Shown here: piece by piece, positions 1 through 8,230 of the stretch
Layout of the letters: every line of letters starts with the position of its first letter
Position numbering within the stretch: position 1 is the first letter of the stretch
Assembly: GCA_965220305.1 (NCBI GenBank)
Contig: OZ244817.1
Span: 248,001-312,000 of the forward strand
DNA from: G965220305 sp965220305
GTDB lineage: Bacteria > Chloroflexota > Dehalococcoidia > Lucifugimonadales > UBA3495
Reading direction: 5' to 3'
Length of the DNA stretch: 64,000 nt
The notes under the pieces: generated by a model
Told to the model about the DNA's origin: nothing
Databases searched by the model: none
Seen by the model: the letters and a program-made list of their open reading frames with translations, nothing else
Position numbers and translations under genes: made by a program

Positions 1-168
1 AGCGCATGAGTTGTTTCATTTACAATCATATACAACGGGCCTTATCAGTGGATAACGTACAGGTATTATACCACCCCTGCTTCAGCCAGATGCCCCGGGG
101 CTCCGAACTGTCCCGGAGCCAACCCGACAGTCGAATGAGGAAGTCATTACCTACGGCGCCGTAGGCAA
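1..168. other. Intergenic edge of window
   Basis: No gene is supported here. The only structure seen is the palindrome CCTACGGCGCCGTAGG at 150-165, immediately downstream of the aminopeptidase stop codon; it could form a hairpin but lacks a following T-tract on either strand. Confidence 0.4.
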
Positions 169-2760
169 TTATCCGCCAAACCACTGGGCCAATTCAGCGC
201 GGTTCCGGTCCAGCCAGCGAGCGTTGAGTCGGATACGTTCCAGGGACTGGCGAATGGTGCGCTCCGCCGCCGGCGCTTGGTGCTCTTGGAAGAAGGTCTC
301 TACGTCGTCCCGCTGGGCCTCGGAGGTGAAATGGCCGGTTACCCCCACCAGCCGCATCAGGCCGAATCCGCCCCCACCGTAGCGGCGGTCGAATTCCGGC
401 CAGTTGTCCTTGACGAATTGCCAGGTAAGCTCTCGGCCTTGGCCGTTGGCGGCCACCGCTGTAATCACCGAAATGGTGTCCTGGGAGCGAACATCGTCGG
501 TTAAAGTGCGCTCCAGCGTATTTCGCAGTAGGTCCTCCTGCCGGAACCGGGCCAAGCCCAGGAACAAGCGCATCTTCTCTTCCTGGAGTTCGGTCTGCCG
601 GGCTAGCTGCCAGAGCTGGTCAAACTCGTCCCGGTTTCCTCCATGTCCCACCATGCTGTAGACCAGCCCCCGCAGGTCGGGCGCCAATGACGACGGGTCT
701 TGCAGGTACCTGGCGAACCGGCTCTTGGCTTCAGCCAGCACGCCGGGGTCGTTGTAGCTGCCGGCCTGGCTCAATACCGTGCTGCGCAGCAGAGAGTCCA
801 GGTGCCCTTCGCCGGGACGGGCGTCCCAGCCAATTTCCCGGGCTACTGGCTGGAATAGGTCTCGGGCGAAATCGCGGAAAGCCGAAATGCAGGATTCGTC
901 TCTCAAGAGTTGGTCAATGTCCCGCAGGTTACTGGCCAGGTCGCTCCACACCGAGGCGTCCCTCTCGTTTCCATAGGCTTGGGCCAGGGACAGGAACTGG
1001 GTGATTGGGAGCAGTCCGGCCCGGGACAGCGCGTAGGCGTCGTTCTGCACGCCCAGGCGGTCGGTAGCGTGAAGCGCCAAGGAGTTGATGGGCGATACCA
1101 ACTGCTGCCAGTCTTCGGAGCTATAATTCACCCGGTAAAATCCGGTCTGTAGCGGGTTTACCTTGAACCATTGCTGGGCCGTGCCCTCGCCCGCTATCTG
1201 AAGGCGGGTCTGGCTCTCGTTCATCACAGTTGCCAGGGGCTGGCTGGCGTCCTGGTGAGTGACCCGCACCGGGACCTGCCACTGCATGGGTTCCGGTTCC
1301 TCCTCGCCCAAAATGCTGTCGTACACGAAGCGTTGCTGGGTGAGGGTCAGGTCCAGGTGGTCAGTGCGCCGGTGGGCGTCCACCTGCAGCACCGGGTAGC
1401 CCATCTGGTTGGTCCAGGTACCCATTATGGAAGTAACCGGATGACCAGAAGCGTCCTCCAGGGCATTCCACAGGTCGATGGTGCGGGCATTCTGGTATTC
1501 GTGGGAGGACAGGTATTGATACAGTCCTTGCCGGAAGGTCGCCGGCGTCAGGAACTGTTCCAGCATTCTGATTACTGATGCTCCTTTGCTGTAGCTGATA
1601 GCGTCAAAAAGCTGGCTGACCTCAGCCGGGTCTTTAACTTCCTGCTCGATGGGGTGGGAGTTTTTCAGCCCATCCAGGCTAAGGGCCCGGTTGGTGTCCA
1701 TGTTGACGAACTGAGTCCACATCTCCCATTCGGGGAAGAGCCAGTCCACCGCCTTGGTGCCCATCCAGGAAGCGAAGCTTTCGTTGAGCCACAGGTCGTC
1801 CCACCATTCCATGGTGACCAGGTCGCCGAACCACATGTGGGCCATCTCGTGGGCCACCACTTCGGCCACCCTCTGCCTGGTGCCGGCGGATGAGTTCTGG
1901 GGGTCCACCAGGAGGGCCGTTTCCCGGTAGGTGACAGCGCCCCAGTTTTCCATGGCTCCGGCGGCGAAGTCGGGAATAGCGATGTGGTCCAACTTCTCCA
2001 GCGGGTAGGGAATTCCGAAGTAATCGTTGAAGAAGGACAGGAGCTTTACCGAGGTGTCCAGAGCGAACCGACCGTGTTCTTCCTTGCCCCGGGTGGTCCA
2101 TACAGCGACGCGGGTGTTATTGGCTGCCTCCTTTTCAATAGCGACCAGGTCGCCTACGATGAAGGCCAGCAGGTAGGTGGACATAATTGGGGTCTCGGCA
2201 AACCTGACTGCCCTCAACCCTGGGGCCGGGGAGTTCTCTTCCACCACCGGCGTATTGGACACCGCCACCATTTCTTCCGGAATGATCAAGGTTACGCGAA
2301 AGATCGCCTTGCGGGCTGGTTCATCCCAACAGGGAAAGGCTCGACGGGCGTCGGTGGCCTCGAACTGAGTGGTCGCCAGGTAGGTGGTTTCCCCTTCAAC
2401 GCTGGTGTACTGACTTCGGTAAAACCCCCTCAGCTTATCGTTAAGCTCGCCGGTGAATTTGATTCTCAGGGAAGCGCTGCCTGCCGGGACTGGCTCGGTA
2501 AATTCCAGGGTAACGATCTCGCGGGCCTTGTCGTACCCAATGCGGCTGGCTGTCGTGGTTACGCCGCCGTGGGTAACGCTGGCTTCCTGAATCTCGATTT
2601 CATCGCAGTTGAGGCTGATTTCGGACGTGGCCGACACCACCTCTACCTCGATGGTCTCCTCTCCCCGAAAGGTGAACTGCCCCAGGTCCGGCTGGAGGGT
2701 GAGGTCGTAGCGGCGGGGCAAAACATTGTCCGGCAGGACGACTGCGTCGGCGGTTGGCAT
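169..2760 (-). CDS. M1-family zinc aminopeptidase (PepN/ERAP-like)
   Basis: Removes N-terminal amino acids from peptides, probably in the cytoplasm since no signal peptide is visible. The 863-residue protein has the M1 signatures in order: GAMENWG at residues 268-274 (substrate N-terminus binding), HEMAH with zinc ligands H304 and H308 and catalytic E305, and NESFA supplying the third ligand E327. The N-terminal half is the M1 beta saddle plus catalytic domain and the remainder the helical ERAP1-like C-terminal domain; length is normal for the family. ATG start is preceded by AGGAG seven bases upstream. A perfect 16-bp palindrome (150-165) sits just after the stop, but no T-run follows it. 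Monocistronic as far as seen. Substrate preference cannot be read from sequence. Confidence 0.95.
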   Translation of the reverse strand: MPTADAVVLPDNVLPRRYDLTLQPDLGQFTFRGEETIEVEVVSATSEISLNCDEIEIQEASVTHGGVTTTASRIGYDKAREIVTLEFTEPVPAGSASLRIKFTGELNDKLRGFYRSQYTSVEGETTYLATTQFEATDARRAFPCWDEPARKAIFRVTLIIPEEMVAVSNTPVVEENSPAPGLRAVRFAETPIMSTYLLAFIVGDLVAIEKEAANNTRVAVWTTRGKEEHGRFALDTSVKLLSFFNDYFGIPYPLEKLDHIAIPDFAAGAMENWGAVTYRETALLVDPQNSSAGTRQRVAEVVAHEMAHMWFGDLVTMEWWDDLWLNESFASWMGTKAVDWLFPEWEMWTQFVNMDTNRALSLDGLKNSHPIEQEVKDPAEVSQLFDAISYSKGASVIRMLEQFLTPATFRQGLYQYLSSHEYQNARTIDLWNALEDASGHPVTSIMGTWTNQMGYPVLQVDAHRRTDHLDLTLTQQRFVYDSILGEEEPEPMQWQVPVRVTHQDASQPLATVMNESQTRLQIAGEGTAQQWFKVNPLQTGFYRVNYSSEDWQQLVSPINSLALHATDRLGVQNDAYALSRAGLLPITQFLSLAQAYGNERDASVWSDLASNLRDIDQLLRDESCISAFRDFARDLFQPVAREIGWDARPGEGHLDSLLRSTVLSQAGSYNDPGVLAEAKSRFARYLQDPSSLAPDLRGLVYSMVGHGGNRDEFDQLWQLARQTELQEEKMRLFLGLARFRQEDLLRNTLERTLTDDVRSQDTISVITAVAANGQGRELTWQFVKDNWPEFDRRYGGGGFGLMRLVGVTGHFTSEAQRDDVETFFQEHQAPAAERTIRQSLERIRLNARWLDRNRAELAQWFGG

Positions 2761-2960
2761 GACTATGCTCCTATCAACTACTGGTTGGCAAATGCTGAGT
2801 AACAGATGCTATCAAAACTGCTTATGAGGTCTGGCTATTGCCCTGTCAGTTTACCACTAATCACAAATAGGGTCTTGCGCATTCTCTAAATGGGCAGGGT
2901 CGTTCAATTCTGCTGGTAGAGACCAACTTACCCTGACGGGCAGGCCGTCACCCCCACCGT

Positions 2961-2982
2961 AATTCCCGCCTTCGCGGGAATT
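2961..2982. repeat. Dispersed palindromic repeat, copy 1
   Basis: Perfect inverted repeat AATTCCCGC - CTTC - GCGGGAATT. The same ATTCCCGC/GCGGGAAT core recurs at 3111-3130, imperfectly at 9673-9692, in part at about 53510, and as a compensated variant at 63433-63452. All copies are intergenic. Confidence 0.8.
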
Positions 2983-3110
2983 CAGGATTGGAGGCTTGTG
3001 CTGTCCGGGGATTTTAGACCCTTTCCACCGCTTGGGGGGAAACTGAGTGACAATGCAAAGATGCTGCTGGCAGGCCAGAGCAATCGCGTTCTCACCCCAG
3101 GACCCCCGTT

Positions 3111-3130
3111 ATTCCCGCGAAAGCGGGAAT
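3111..3130. repeat. Dispersed palindromic repeat, copy 2
   Basis: Perfect 8-bp inverted repeat ATTCCCGC - GAAA - GCGGGAAT followed by CCAG. It is 130 bases from copy 1 in the same intergenic region and has a GNRA tetraloop. Confidence 0.8.
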
Positions 3131-3257
3131 CCAGAGGTTGAATCCAGCAATCTTCTCACCAATATTGGTCATCCCGCCAGAAAAGGCACCTGATTCTCAT
3201 CAAAGTAACTTCTAAGTCGCCCTATAGGCGCTTGCCCTGGCTGAGAGGTTCCCCGGC

Positions 3258-3286
3258 TTCATACGTTGCCGAAGCAATGTTATAAT
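3258..3286 (+). promoter_or_regulatory. Promoter of the leu operon
   Basis: Consensus -10 TATAAT at 3281-3286 with an extended -10 TG (3278-3279); a -35-like TTCATA at 3258-3263 lies 17 bases upstream. A short palindrome TTGGGGACCCCAA (3297-3309) falls near the predicted transcript start and could be an operator or an RNA hairpin. Confidence 0.6.
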
Positions 3287-3368
3287 GTGGGCCGCTTGGG
3301 GACCCCAAAGGGGAGCCTAGGCTCAGCGCCCCGCCCCACCAGGATTAGGGATAGGTAAGAGGTAAGAT

Positions 3369-4769
3369 ATGGCCCTTAAGACCATGTTTGAGAAAATTTG
3401 GGATGCCCATTTGGTGCACCAAGAGGCAGACCAGCCGGCGTTAATTTACATTGACCTCCACCTGGTCCACGAGGTTACTTCGCCCCAGGCGTTCGACGGT
3501 CTCCGCCTAGCCGGTCGGGGAGTGCGGCGGACCGATCTCACCATAGCCACGGTGGACCACAACACCCCTACCTGGGACTTGTCACTGCCGGTGACCGACC
3601 AGGTGTCCAAGGCCCAACTGGACGCCCTGGCCCGCAATGTGGAGGAGTTCGGCGTCACCTTCTACGACAGGTTCAGCCAGAACCAGGGCATTGTCCATGT
3701 CATCGGTCCAGACTTGGGCTATACCCTTCCGGGTAAAACCGTGGTCTGCGGCGACAGCCACACTTCCACCCACGGCGCGCTGGGCTGTTTCGCCGTGGGC
3801 ATTGGCACCTCGGAAGTTGAGCATGTGCTGGCTACCCAGACCCTCCGGCAATTCAAGCCCAACACCATGGAAATTAGGGTTAACGGACCCCTGCCCTTCG
3901 GCGTAAGCGCCAAGGACGTGATTCTGGGGATCATTGGCCGCATCGGCATCAACGGCGGTATTGGACACGTTATCGAGTACACCGGCGAGGCGATTCGTTC
4001 CTTGTCCATGGACGGTAGGATGACCGTTTGCAACATGAGCATCGAGGGGGGGGCCCGGGCTGGAATGATTGCCCCGGACGAGACCACCTTCGAGTACGTC
4101 AAGGGCCGTCCCTTTGCGCCCCAAGGGAACGCCTTCGAGTCTGCCGTGGAGCAGTGGAAACAACTGCCCACCGACCGTGGCGCAACCTACGATAAGCTGG
4201 TGGAGATAGAGGCCGCCGACCTTGAGCCCTTTGTCACCTGGGGCACCAATCCCGGAATGGTCGCCAAGATAACCGATCGGGTGCCCGACCCCGCTTCTTT
4301 CAGCGACCCGCTACAGCGCGAGTCTGCCGAGCGGGCGTTGACCTATATGGGGCTGGAACCGGACACCCCCATTGAGGACATAAAGATCGACCGGATTTTC
4401 CTGGGCGCCTGCACCAACGGCAGGATCGAAGACCTGCGGGCCGCCGCGGAGGTAATCCAGGGAAAGCAGGTGCATCCTGACGTATACGCCATGGTGGTGC
4501 CCGGTTCGGCCCGAGTGAAGCTGGAGGCGGAACAAGAAGGTTTGGACCGCATCTTCAAGGACGCCGGGTTTGACTGGAGGGTAGCAGGATGCTCCATGTG
4601 CCTGGGCATGAACCCGGACATCCTGGACCCCGGGCAGCGCTGCGCCTCCACTTCAAACCGCAATTTTGAGGGTCGCCAGGGCAAGGGAGGGCGCACCCAC
4701 TTGGTCAGCCCGGCCATGGCCGCCGCCGCCGCCATCGCGGGGCACTTCGTGGATATTAGAGACCTATAA
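3369..4769 (+). CDS. leuC: 3-isopropylmalate dehydratase large subunit
   Basis: With LeuD it isomerises 2-isopropylmalate to 3-isopropylmalate in leucine synthesis, using a 4Fe-4S cluster. The 466 residues carry the aconitase-family segments GDSHTSTHGALG and CTNGR, and the three cluster cysteines C348, C408 and C411 (CSMC). Length matches bacterial LeuC. ATG start with AGAGG upstream, about 80 bases after the promoter. The partner leuD is not directly adjacent, as is usual: a tandem repeat and a nuclease-like gene separate them by about 1.35 kb. leuA and leuB are not in the window. Confidence 0.97.
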   Translation: MALKTMFEKIWDAHLVHQEADQPALIYIDLHLVHEVTSPQAFDGLRLAGRGVRRTDLTIATVDHNTPTWDLSLPVTDQVSKAQLDALARNVEEFGVTFYDRFSQNQGIVHVIGPDLGYTLPGKTVVCGDSHTSTHGALGCFAVGIGTSEVEHVLATQTLRQFKPNTMEIRVNGPLPFGVSAKDVILGIIGRIGINGGIGHVIEYTGEAIRSLSMDGRMTVCNMSIEGGARAGMIAPDETTFEYVKGRPFAPQGNAFESAVEQWKQLPTDRGATYDKLVEIEAADLEPFVTWGTNPGMVAKITDRVPDPASFSDPLQRESAERALTYMGLEPDTPIEDIKIDRIFLGACTNGRIEDLRAAAEVIQGKQVHPDVYAMVVPGSARVKLEAEQEGLDRIFKDAGFDWRVAGCSMCLGMNPDILDPGQRCASTSNRNFEGRQGKGGRTHLVSPAMAAAAAIAGHFVDIRDL

Positions 4770-4774
4770 AGATT

Positions 4775-5089
4775 CCATCCATTTGCCCCTGCCACCGCAA
4801 GGTTACTTGTCTCAACGGTGACAGGGGCAGGGTCTTGGGATGCACACTCAAGGGAGTTGCCTTACTGAAAGCTCGCTGCCCCGCCCCGTTATCAATCCTG
4901 CCATCCATCTGCCCCTACCACCGCAAGGTTACTTGTCTCAATGGTGACAGGGGCAGGGTCTTGGGATGCACACCCAAGGGAGTTGCCTTACTGAAAGCTC
5001 GCTGCCCGCCCCGTTATCAATCCTGCCATCCATCTGCCCCTACCACCGCAAGGTTACTTGTCTCAACGGCGCCAGGGGCAGGGGTCTTG
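4775..5089. repeat. Tandem repeat, 126/125-bp unit, about 2.5 copies
   Basis: Units begin with CCATCCAT at 4775, 4901 and 5026 and are nearly identical; the second is one base shorter (a lost C), and the third breaks off around 5089. Each unit contains an interrupted inverted repeat (in unit 1 TGCCCCTGCCACCG with CGGTGACAGGGGCA, 18-base loop), so the transcript between leuC and leuD could form successive hairpins. The arms are less complementary in units 2 and 3. No protein is supported in this stretch; the open frame through it is not gene-like. Confidence 0.85.
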
Positions 5090-5120
5090 TGCGGGGCGGG
5101 CGAACGAGAGGAGGTCGTGA

Positions 5121-6062
5121 ATGAATATGCTTGCCGGGACCTCCCTAGGAGACTACGGCCACCCAGTCTTCAAACGTGACGGTTTTGTTTGTGTCTATTG
5201 TGGGTTCGACGGCAACGGTTTTAATAACTGGCGTCAATTGAGCGTCGATCATCTGCGGCCCCGGAGCATCGGGGGAACGGACTCCGAGGACAATCTGGTC
5301 ACTACCTGCCACTTTTGCAATTCGTCGACCAGCCTCATGACGTTCTCGCCGGACCAGAGCGCGAGCGAAGTCCTGAAATTGAAAAAGGAATACGTATCCC
5401 GGCGGCTCAAGGCGTTCTACCAATTCTGGTCGCGGGAAGTGGCGCCAACAGACGATGCCCTGACCCCTCTGCAAGGGAGCGCCTATTTGCCGCACCCCTT
5501 GGTGTTGGATTTTCGGGCCTTTGAAATGACGGATGAGCAACTCCTCAGGCTTAGCGCCGACAACGATGCCCAGCGATTTGAGCTTACGGCGAAGGGGGAG
5601 TTGGTTATTATGCCGCCAGCGGCTTCTCTGACCGGATGGCAAGGAGCCAGGCTACTACAGAGGCTGGCTAATTGGGCGGAGCAGGAGGGGACGGGAATGG
5701 TCTTCAATTCATCCGCGGGCTTTAGGCTGCCCAACGGAGCGGTGCGCGCCCCCGATGCCTCATGGCTCCTTCGGCTACGTTGGGATGCCCTGTCGGAGGA
5801 CGAAAGGGAGAAATTCGCCCATATTTGTCCTGACTTCGTGATCGAGCTTCGTTCCCCATCGGATACCCTGTCCCAAGTCCAGGCCAAGATGGCAGAGTAC
5901 ATCGAAAATGGCGCTCGCCTAGGGTGGCTCGTTGACCCACAGCAACGGCGTGTGTACGTCTACACCCCCGATCAGCCCGTGTCCAGCTTGGATGAACCGG
6001 GAGTAATCTCCGGCGATCCGGTCTTGCACGGATTCAGGTTGGACCTTCGAGAGATTTGGTAG
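5121..6062 (+). CDS. HNH endonuclease domain fused to Uma2-family (PD-(D/E)XK) domain
   Basis: Two nuclease-type domains in 313 residues. The N-terminal part (about 10-70) is an HNH module with zinc pairs C24/C27 and C63/C66, the D43-H44 catalytic dipeptide and N58. The C-terminal part (about 125-313) resembles Uma2/DUF820: FEL near 153, PD at 211-212, PDFVIELRSPSD at 237-248, and GWLVDP near 268. Uma2 proteins belong to the PD-(D/E)XK fold but their role is unknown. ATG start with GGAGG seven bases upstream. The gene lies between leuC and leuD, which points to insertion into the operon. DNA cleavage is an inference from the motifs; it could be a selfish element, a defence nuclease or a domesticated gene. 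Confidence 0.85.
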   Translation: MNMLAGTSLGDYGHPVFKRDGFVCVYCGFDGNGFNNWRQLSVDHLRPRSIGGTDSEDNLVTTCHFCNSSTSLMTFSPDQSASEVLKLKKEYVSRRLKAFYQFWSREVAPTDDALTPLQGSAYLPHPLVLDFRAFEMTDEQLLRLSADNDAQRFELTAKGELVIMPPAASLTGWQGARLLQRLANWAEQEGTGMVFNSSAGFRLPNGAVRAPDASWLLRLRWDALSEDEREKFAHICPDFVIELRSPSDTLSQVQAKMAEYIENGARLGWLVDPQQRRVYVYTPDQPVSSLDEPGVISGDPVLHGFRLDLREIW

Positions 6063-6118
6063 CCGGGCCAGCGCCAGATGGCTGGCAGGATTCCGCAAAT
6101 CAAGGAGAGAGGAACATT

Positions 6119-6712
6119 ATGGAACCCTTTGTCAAGCTGAACGCCGTTGTTGCCCCGCTGGACCGGGCCAACGTGGATACCGACCAGATAATTCCCGCCG
6201 TGTTTCTGAAGAGCATCGAGCGGACCGGATTCCAGGACGCCCTTTTTTCTTCCTGGCGTTACAACGAAGACGGCTCCCCCAACCAGGATTTCGTCCTGAA
6301 TGACCCCAATTTCCGGAGTGCGGGAATTCTGGTAGCCGGTCCCAACTTTGGTTGCGGCTCCTCCCGGGAGCACGCCCCTTGGGCGCTCAACGACTACGGC
6401 ATCCGCTGCGTCATCGCCCCCAGCTTCGCCGACATCTTCTACAACAATTGCTTCCAGAACGGCCTTTTGCCAGTCCGGTTGCCCGAAGAACAGGTCAGGC
6501 AGATTCTGGACCGGACCAAGGACAACCCGGGAATGCGACTGAACGTTGACCTGGAAGCTCGACGCATTTGGGATGACGACGAAGAGATTTCGCTGACCTT
6601 CGACCTGGACCCCTTCCGCCGTCATTGCCTGCTCAACGGCCTGGATGACATCGGCCTGTCCCTACAGCAGGAAGATAAGATAACCGCTTACGAGGCGGAC
6701 CGGGGCCTGTAA
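6119..6712 (+). CDS. leuD: 3-isopropylmalate dehydratase small subunit
   Basis: Swivel subunit of isopropylmalate isomerase, 197 residues, the family's normal size. It contains the diagnostic GPNFGCGSSREHAPWAL segment that closes over the active site. The ATG at 6119 was chosen because AAGGAGAGAGG stands just upstream and the protein then starts at the usual LeuD N-terminus; an open extension to 6056 overlaps the previous gene and has no support. Likely co-transcribed from the leuC promoter through the repeat and the HNH-Uma2 gene, and ended by the terminator at 6745. Confidence 0.96.
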   Translation: MEPFVKLNAVVAPLDRANVDTDQIIPAVFLKSIERTGFQDALFSSWRYNEDGSPNQDFVLNDPNFRSAGILVAGPNFGCGSSREHAPWALNDYGIRCVIAPSFADIFYNNCFQNGLLPVRLPEEQVRQILDRTKDNPGMRLNVDLEARRIWDDDEEISLTFDLDPFRRHCLLNGLDDIGLSLQQEDKITAYEADRGL

Positions 6713-6744
6713 ACACCACCATCCGCCCGTAGGACCTTTAACGA

Positions 6745-6786
6745 AGCCCCAACCCAGGTCCCGTTATGACCTGGGTTGGGGCTTTG
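6745..6786 (+). terminator. Intrinsic terminator of leu operon
   Basis: A perfect 16-bp stem (6745-6760 with 6768-6783, 7-base loop) followed by a short T-run. It lies between the convergent leuD and CoA-transferase genes and may work in both directions. Confidence 0.75.
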
Positions 6787-6872
6787 AACTCCCTGCTTAC
6801 CGAAGGCGTGGGAAAGATTCTTCTCTCCAGGTAAGTCGGGCTGGACTGGGGCGCCTGAAGACTGAGGCCGAT

Positions 6873-8228
6873 TCAGCCCGTCCCGCGCCCGTACTCCCGC
6901 TCCACAACTTCCGCGTAATCGGTCTCGTATCGCTGTAGCCGTCCCTGGCGTACCTGCTCGTCAAGGGAAGGGCGTTGCACCCCCCTGGCGCTGGTGGGAG
7001 CATAACCAATGACCCCATCGGCCTCCAGCTTCGCCAGTTCCTCGCCAGAGTACCCCAGCAATTCGGTCAGCACCAATTGATTGTGTTCCCCCATGATGGG
7101 GGCCGCCTTTCCCGGGACAGCCGGAGTCTCCGAGAGTTTCCAGGGCCGGCCCGCGTAGGGAAGGGGAGGCATTCCGGTGCTGGGGTGATGGGGCGCCACC
7201 TCGTAGAACTTCCGCTCCTTGAGGTGGGGGTTGACCAACAAGTCCTTACTGTCGAATAGGGCCCCCGCCGGGACTCCCTCACCCTGAAGGGCATCCATCA
7301 ATTGATGGGCGTCCCACTCCCGAGTGATTTCGGCCATGTAATTGTCCAGCGTTTCCCGGTGCTGCCAGCGGCTCAGGGGGTCGGTGAAACGGGTGTCCTC
7401 CAACCACTCAACCTTGCCTACAACCCTACAGAGGGCTTTCCATTCCTCGTCGGTGGATACCGCAATGGCGCACCAGCGATCGTTGCCCCGGCAGGGGTAG
7501 CAGCCGTGGGGCGACATAATCGGGTCTTCGTTCCCCATTCGGGGTTGGACTCTACCGTTGATGGTGTAGTCCATCAGGGCCTCGGGAACGGTGGCGCTGG
7601 CAGTCTGGGTCTGTGAGACGTCGATAAACTGGCCCTCCCCGGTACGCAAACGGTGCATCAGTGCGGTCATTACGGCAAACACGGTATGCTCGCCGCCGGT
7701 GTAGTCCGTGTATGGAATCTCCGACATCACCGGCCCACCCCCCTTGTAGCCGGTCATGTAGGCCAGCCCCGACGCCCCCTCGGTAGCCGGGCCGGTAGCC
7801 CCAAAGTTGGCCCAGGGGCCGTCGTAGCCGTACCCGGTGGAGGAGACCATGATGATGTCCGGCTTAATCTGACGCAGGTCCTCGTATTCCAGTTTGAAGT
7901 TCTTGATGACCCGGGGCGTGAAGTTCTCGGCAAAAACATCGCTGACGGACACCAACTGCCGGAGGACTTGCAGCCCCTGGGGTTGGCTGAGGTCCAGGGT
8001 TATCCCCAGCTTGTTGCGGTTATGCTCGTAGAAGTTGGCCCCCCGGTTCCAGAACTCGCCGTCTACGTCGTTCCGGTATAGGGAGTCGGTGCGGTAACTC
8101 TCCAACCGCTCGCAGGACTCCAGCCGAATGACCTGGGCCCCCATGTCGGCCAGCAGTTTCATGGCATAGGGAATGGCGATTAGCTGGCCCATCTCGATGA
8201 TGCGGACACCGGCAAGGGGGCTGGTCAT
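6873..8228 (-). CDS. Class III (CaiB/BaiF) CoA-transferase, subunit with catalytic Asp
   Basis: Family III CoA-transferases move CoA between acids through an aspartyl-CoA intermediate. This 451-residue protein has the N-terminal Rossmann segment (LAGVRIIEMGQ...LLADMGAQVIRLE), NRNKLGITLDL, and the TDYTGGEH segment in which D175 aligns with the family's catalytic Asp, followed by TGEGQFIDVS. ATG with GGAGG upstream. It starts 2 bases after the stop of the other CaiB gene (8231), so the two are translationally linked and probably form a heteromer. Acceptor and donor cannot be assigned from sequence. Confidence 0.9.
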   Translation of the reverse strand: MTSPLAGVRIIEMGQLIAIPYAMKLLADMGAQVIRLESCERLESYRTDSLYRNDVDGEFWNRGANFYEHNRNKLGITLDLSQPQGLQVLRQLVSVSDVFAENFTPRVIKNFKLEYEDLRQIKPDIIMVSSTGYGYDGPWANFGATGPATEGASGLAYMTGYKGGGPVMSEIPYTDYTGGEHTVFAVMTALMHRLRTGEGQFIDVSQTQTASATVPEALMDYTINGRVQPRMGNEDPIMSPHGCYPCRGNDRWCAIAVSTDEEWKALCRVVGKVEWLEDTRFTDPLSRWQHRETLDNYMAEITREWDAHQLMDALQGEGVPAGALFDSKDLLVNPHLKERKFYEVAPHHPSTGMPPLPYAGRPWKLSETPAVPGKAAPIMGEHNQLVLTELLGYSGEELAKLEADGVIGYAPTSARGVQRPSLDEQVRQGRLQRYETDYAEVVEREYGRGTG

Positions 8229-8230
8229 GG

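Larger units (their letters stand above)
2761..3257. other. Non-coding gap with two palindromic repeats
   Basis: About 500 bases between the divergent aminopeptidase and leuC genes. No reading frame with a convincing start or conserved motif is visible. It carries two copies of a short palindromic repeat (listed separately) and otherwise nothing recognised. Confidence 0.5.

Noticed and set aside
150..165. Palindrome after the aminopeptidase as a terminator
   Set aside because: Perfect stem, but no T-run on either strand.
4835..5179. Open frame through the tandem repeat
   Set aside because: It consists of repeated translation of the 126-bp unit, has no ribosome site, and runs into the HNH-Uma2 start in another frame.
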